In this document: positions 5,467 to 6,226 of the stretch, piece after piece
Position numbering within the stretch: the stretch's first letter is position 1
How the letters are laid out: each line of letters begins with the position of its first letter
Origin: Microcaldota archaeon
GTDB lineage: Archaea; Micrarchaeota; Micrarchaeia; Anstonellales; Anstonellaceae
Assembly (NCBI GenBank): GCA_023248665.1
Contig: JAHFEC010000074.1
Location: 1 to 6,226 of the forward strand
Length of the DNA stretch: 6,226 nt
Reading direction: 5' to 3'
Made by a program: the position numbers and the translations under genes
Notes under the pieces: generated by a model
Seen by the model: only the letters and a program-made list of their open reading frames with translations
Database searches by the model: none
What the model was told of the DNA's origin: nothing

Positions 5467-6226
5467 ATGCACAAGTGCCTCAAGTGCGGCCGCACCGTCT
5501 CGGACATCACCCAGATCAAGGACGGGTGCACCTGCGGCTCCAAGGTATTCGTATTCAGCCGCTCGAGCGAGGACGACCTCCCCAAGGAGGCGCTCGTGCC
5601 CAAGGCCGCCCAAAGAAAGAGCACCCTCTCCTTTTTGCCTTCCATCTCGCAGGCCATCGACGCCCTCTCGCATGTGGCGAACCCCGGCACCCCATCCGCG
5701 CCCGCGCAAAAAGAATCCGCGCCCGCGCAAAAGTCCACCATCCCCGCTTCAAATGAAAAAATCGCTTCAGTCTCCTCGTCTGCCCTGCCGTCTTCCAGCC
5801 CCGCGCCGGTTTGCGCTCAGGAACCGGCCGCTGCGCAGAGGCCGGCGAGGGCGCAGGAGCCAATCCCTGCGGATGAATTCGGCTCGTTGAAACCTGACAC
5901 GGGGCCGCTCCTTCCATCCGCGGATTCCGAGCCCGCCCAGCCCGTCCCGGCCCGCTCTACGGACTTTGAGTCCCCCGTCCAAGTCCAAGACCGCGCCTCG
6001 CTCCTGACGCCGGCGCAAGCCAAGCTCGTCGAGCCATCCGATCCGGTTCCGGCCCGCTCCTCTCCCATCACCGCCGAGCAGGCGAAGCCCACGCCCGATG
6101 TCCTTCCATCCGCCGTGGCTTCTTCGTTCATATCAGACGAGGAGGAGCCGGCCGAGCCCGGCACGGATTACAAGGAGGTCTGGCTGGCCAAGGGCGGCCG
6201 GATCGACGTGGCCGGCGCGGATCCCA
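5467..6226 (+). CDS. Zinc-ribbon protein with long disordered linker (partial, C-terminus cut by window edge)
   Basis: The frame is open without a stop from the ATG at 5467 to the right edge (253 codons). Residues 1-30 are a zinc ribbon: Cys4-x2-Cys7 (CLKC) and Cys21-x-Cys23 (CTC), with the pattern HKCLKCGR...GCTCGSKVFVF. About 65-230 is rich in Ala, Pro, Ser, Glu and Gln, probably disordered, with short repeats (SAPAQK at 77-82 and 84-89, PVPARS at 159 and 193, LPSA at 149 and 213). From residue 234 an ordered-looking strand begins (DYKEVWLAKGGRIDV), resembling the short C-terminal segment of archaeal zinc-ribbon proteins of the COG3364 type as I recall it. The function of that family is not established; nucleic-acid or ribosome-related binding is a guess from the ribbon. 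It lies 142 bp downstream of the parvulin gene with its own leaderless-type promoter. From memory, proteins of this kind neighbour Era-like GTPases in other archaea. Confidence 0.85.
   Translation, partial: MHKCLKCGRTVSDITQIKDGCTCGSKVFVFSRSSEDDLPKEALVPKAAQRKSTLSFLPSISQAIDALSHVANPGTPSAPAQKESAPAQKSTIPASNEKIASVSSSALPSSSPAPVCAQEPAAAQRPARAQEPIPADEFGSLKPDTGPLLPSADSEPAQPVPARSTDFESPVQVQDRASLLTPAQAKLVEPSDPVPARSSPITAEQAKPTPDVLPSAVASSFISDEEEPAEPGTDYKEVWLAKGGRIDVAGADP
5694..5732 (+). repeat. Two tandem 21-bp units inside the zinc-ribbon gene linker
   Basis: The 18-bp stretch ATCCGCGCCCGCGCAAAA occurs at 5694-5711 and again at 5715-5732. The 21-bp period equals seven codons and encodes SAPAQKE then SAPAQKS, so the duplication keeps the frame. 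This fits growth of a low-complexity linker by tandem duplication. Confidence 0.85.

Noticed and set aside
5324..5890. 188-codon plus-strand frame starting at a TGATG overlap with the parvulin stop codon
   Set aside because: The overlap looks operon-like, but the product is Arg/Pro/Ser-rich, runs through the promoter of the zinc-ribbon gene and is out of frame with the clear CxxC...CxC protein.

Overview
The window looks like a GC-rich archaeal chromosome segment. The evidence is TATA-type promoters at archaeal spacing (two of them with no Shine-Dalgarno (SD) and a start codon about 24-26 nt downstream, as in leaderless genes), a secreted Lon-type (S16) protease without an AAA+ module, a stand-alone Era-like GTPase, a minimal cytosolic parvulin and an archaeal-style N-terminal zinc-ribbon protein. 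The lineage cannot be fixed from this window; a euryarchaeal or DPANN-type genome is possible. No rRNA, tRNA, CRISPR array or transposase was seen.

Left part (1-4110, all minus strand). In transcription order there is a membrane-anchored extracytoplasmic Lon-like protease (4110-2305), a 616-residue protein of no family I recognise by name (2158-308), and the 5' part of purE (267-1, running off the left edge). The 616-residue protein carries the five-residue signature of a beta-carbonic anhydrase active site: Cys339-x-Asp341-x-Arg343 and His384-x-x-Cys387. It lies 40 bp upstream of purE, the CO2/bicarbonate-dependent step of purine synthesis. This pairing is the most interesting observation in the window.

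Centre (4111-4405). This divergent intergenic region of 295 bp has a TATA box at each end. Between them are a perfect 26-bp direct repeat (copies 66 bp apart) and several small hairpins that no gene explains.

Right part (4406-6226, plus strand). An Era-like small GTPase and a parvulin-type prolyl isomerase are 22 bp apart, each with its own SD, and form a likely operon. After a 142-bp gap with its own TATA box and an adjacent inverted repeat comes a zinc-ribbon protein with a very long Ala/Pro/Ser-rich linker, cut by the right edge. From memory, Era-like GTPase and zinc-ribbon genes of this kind are neighbours in other archaea, which suggests a shared but uncharacterised role.
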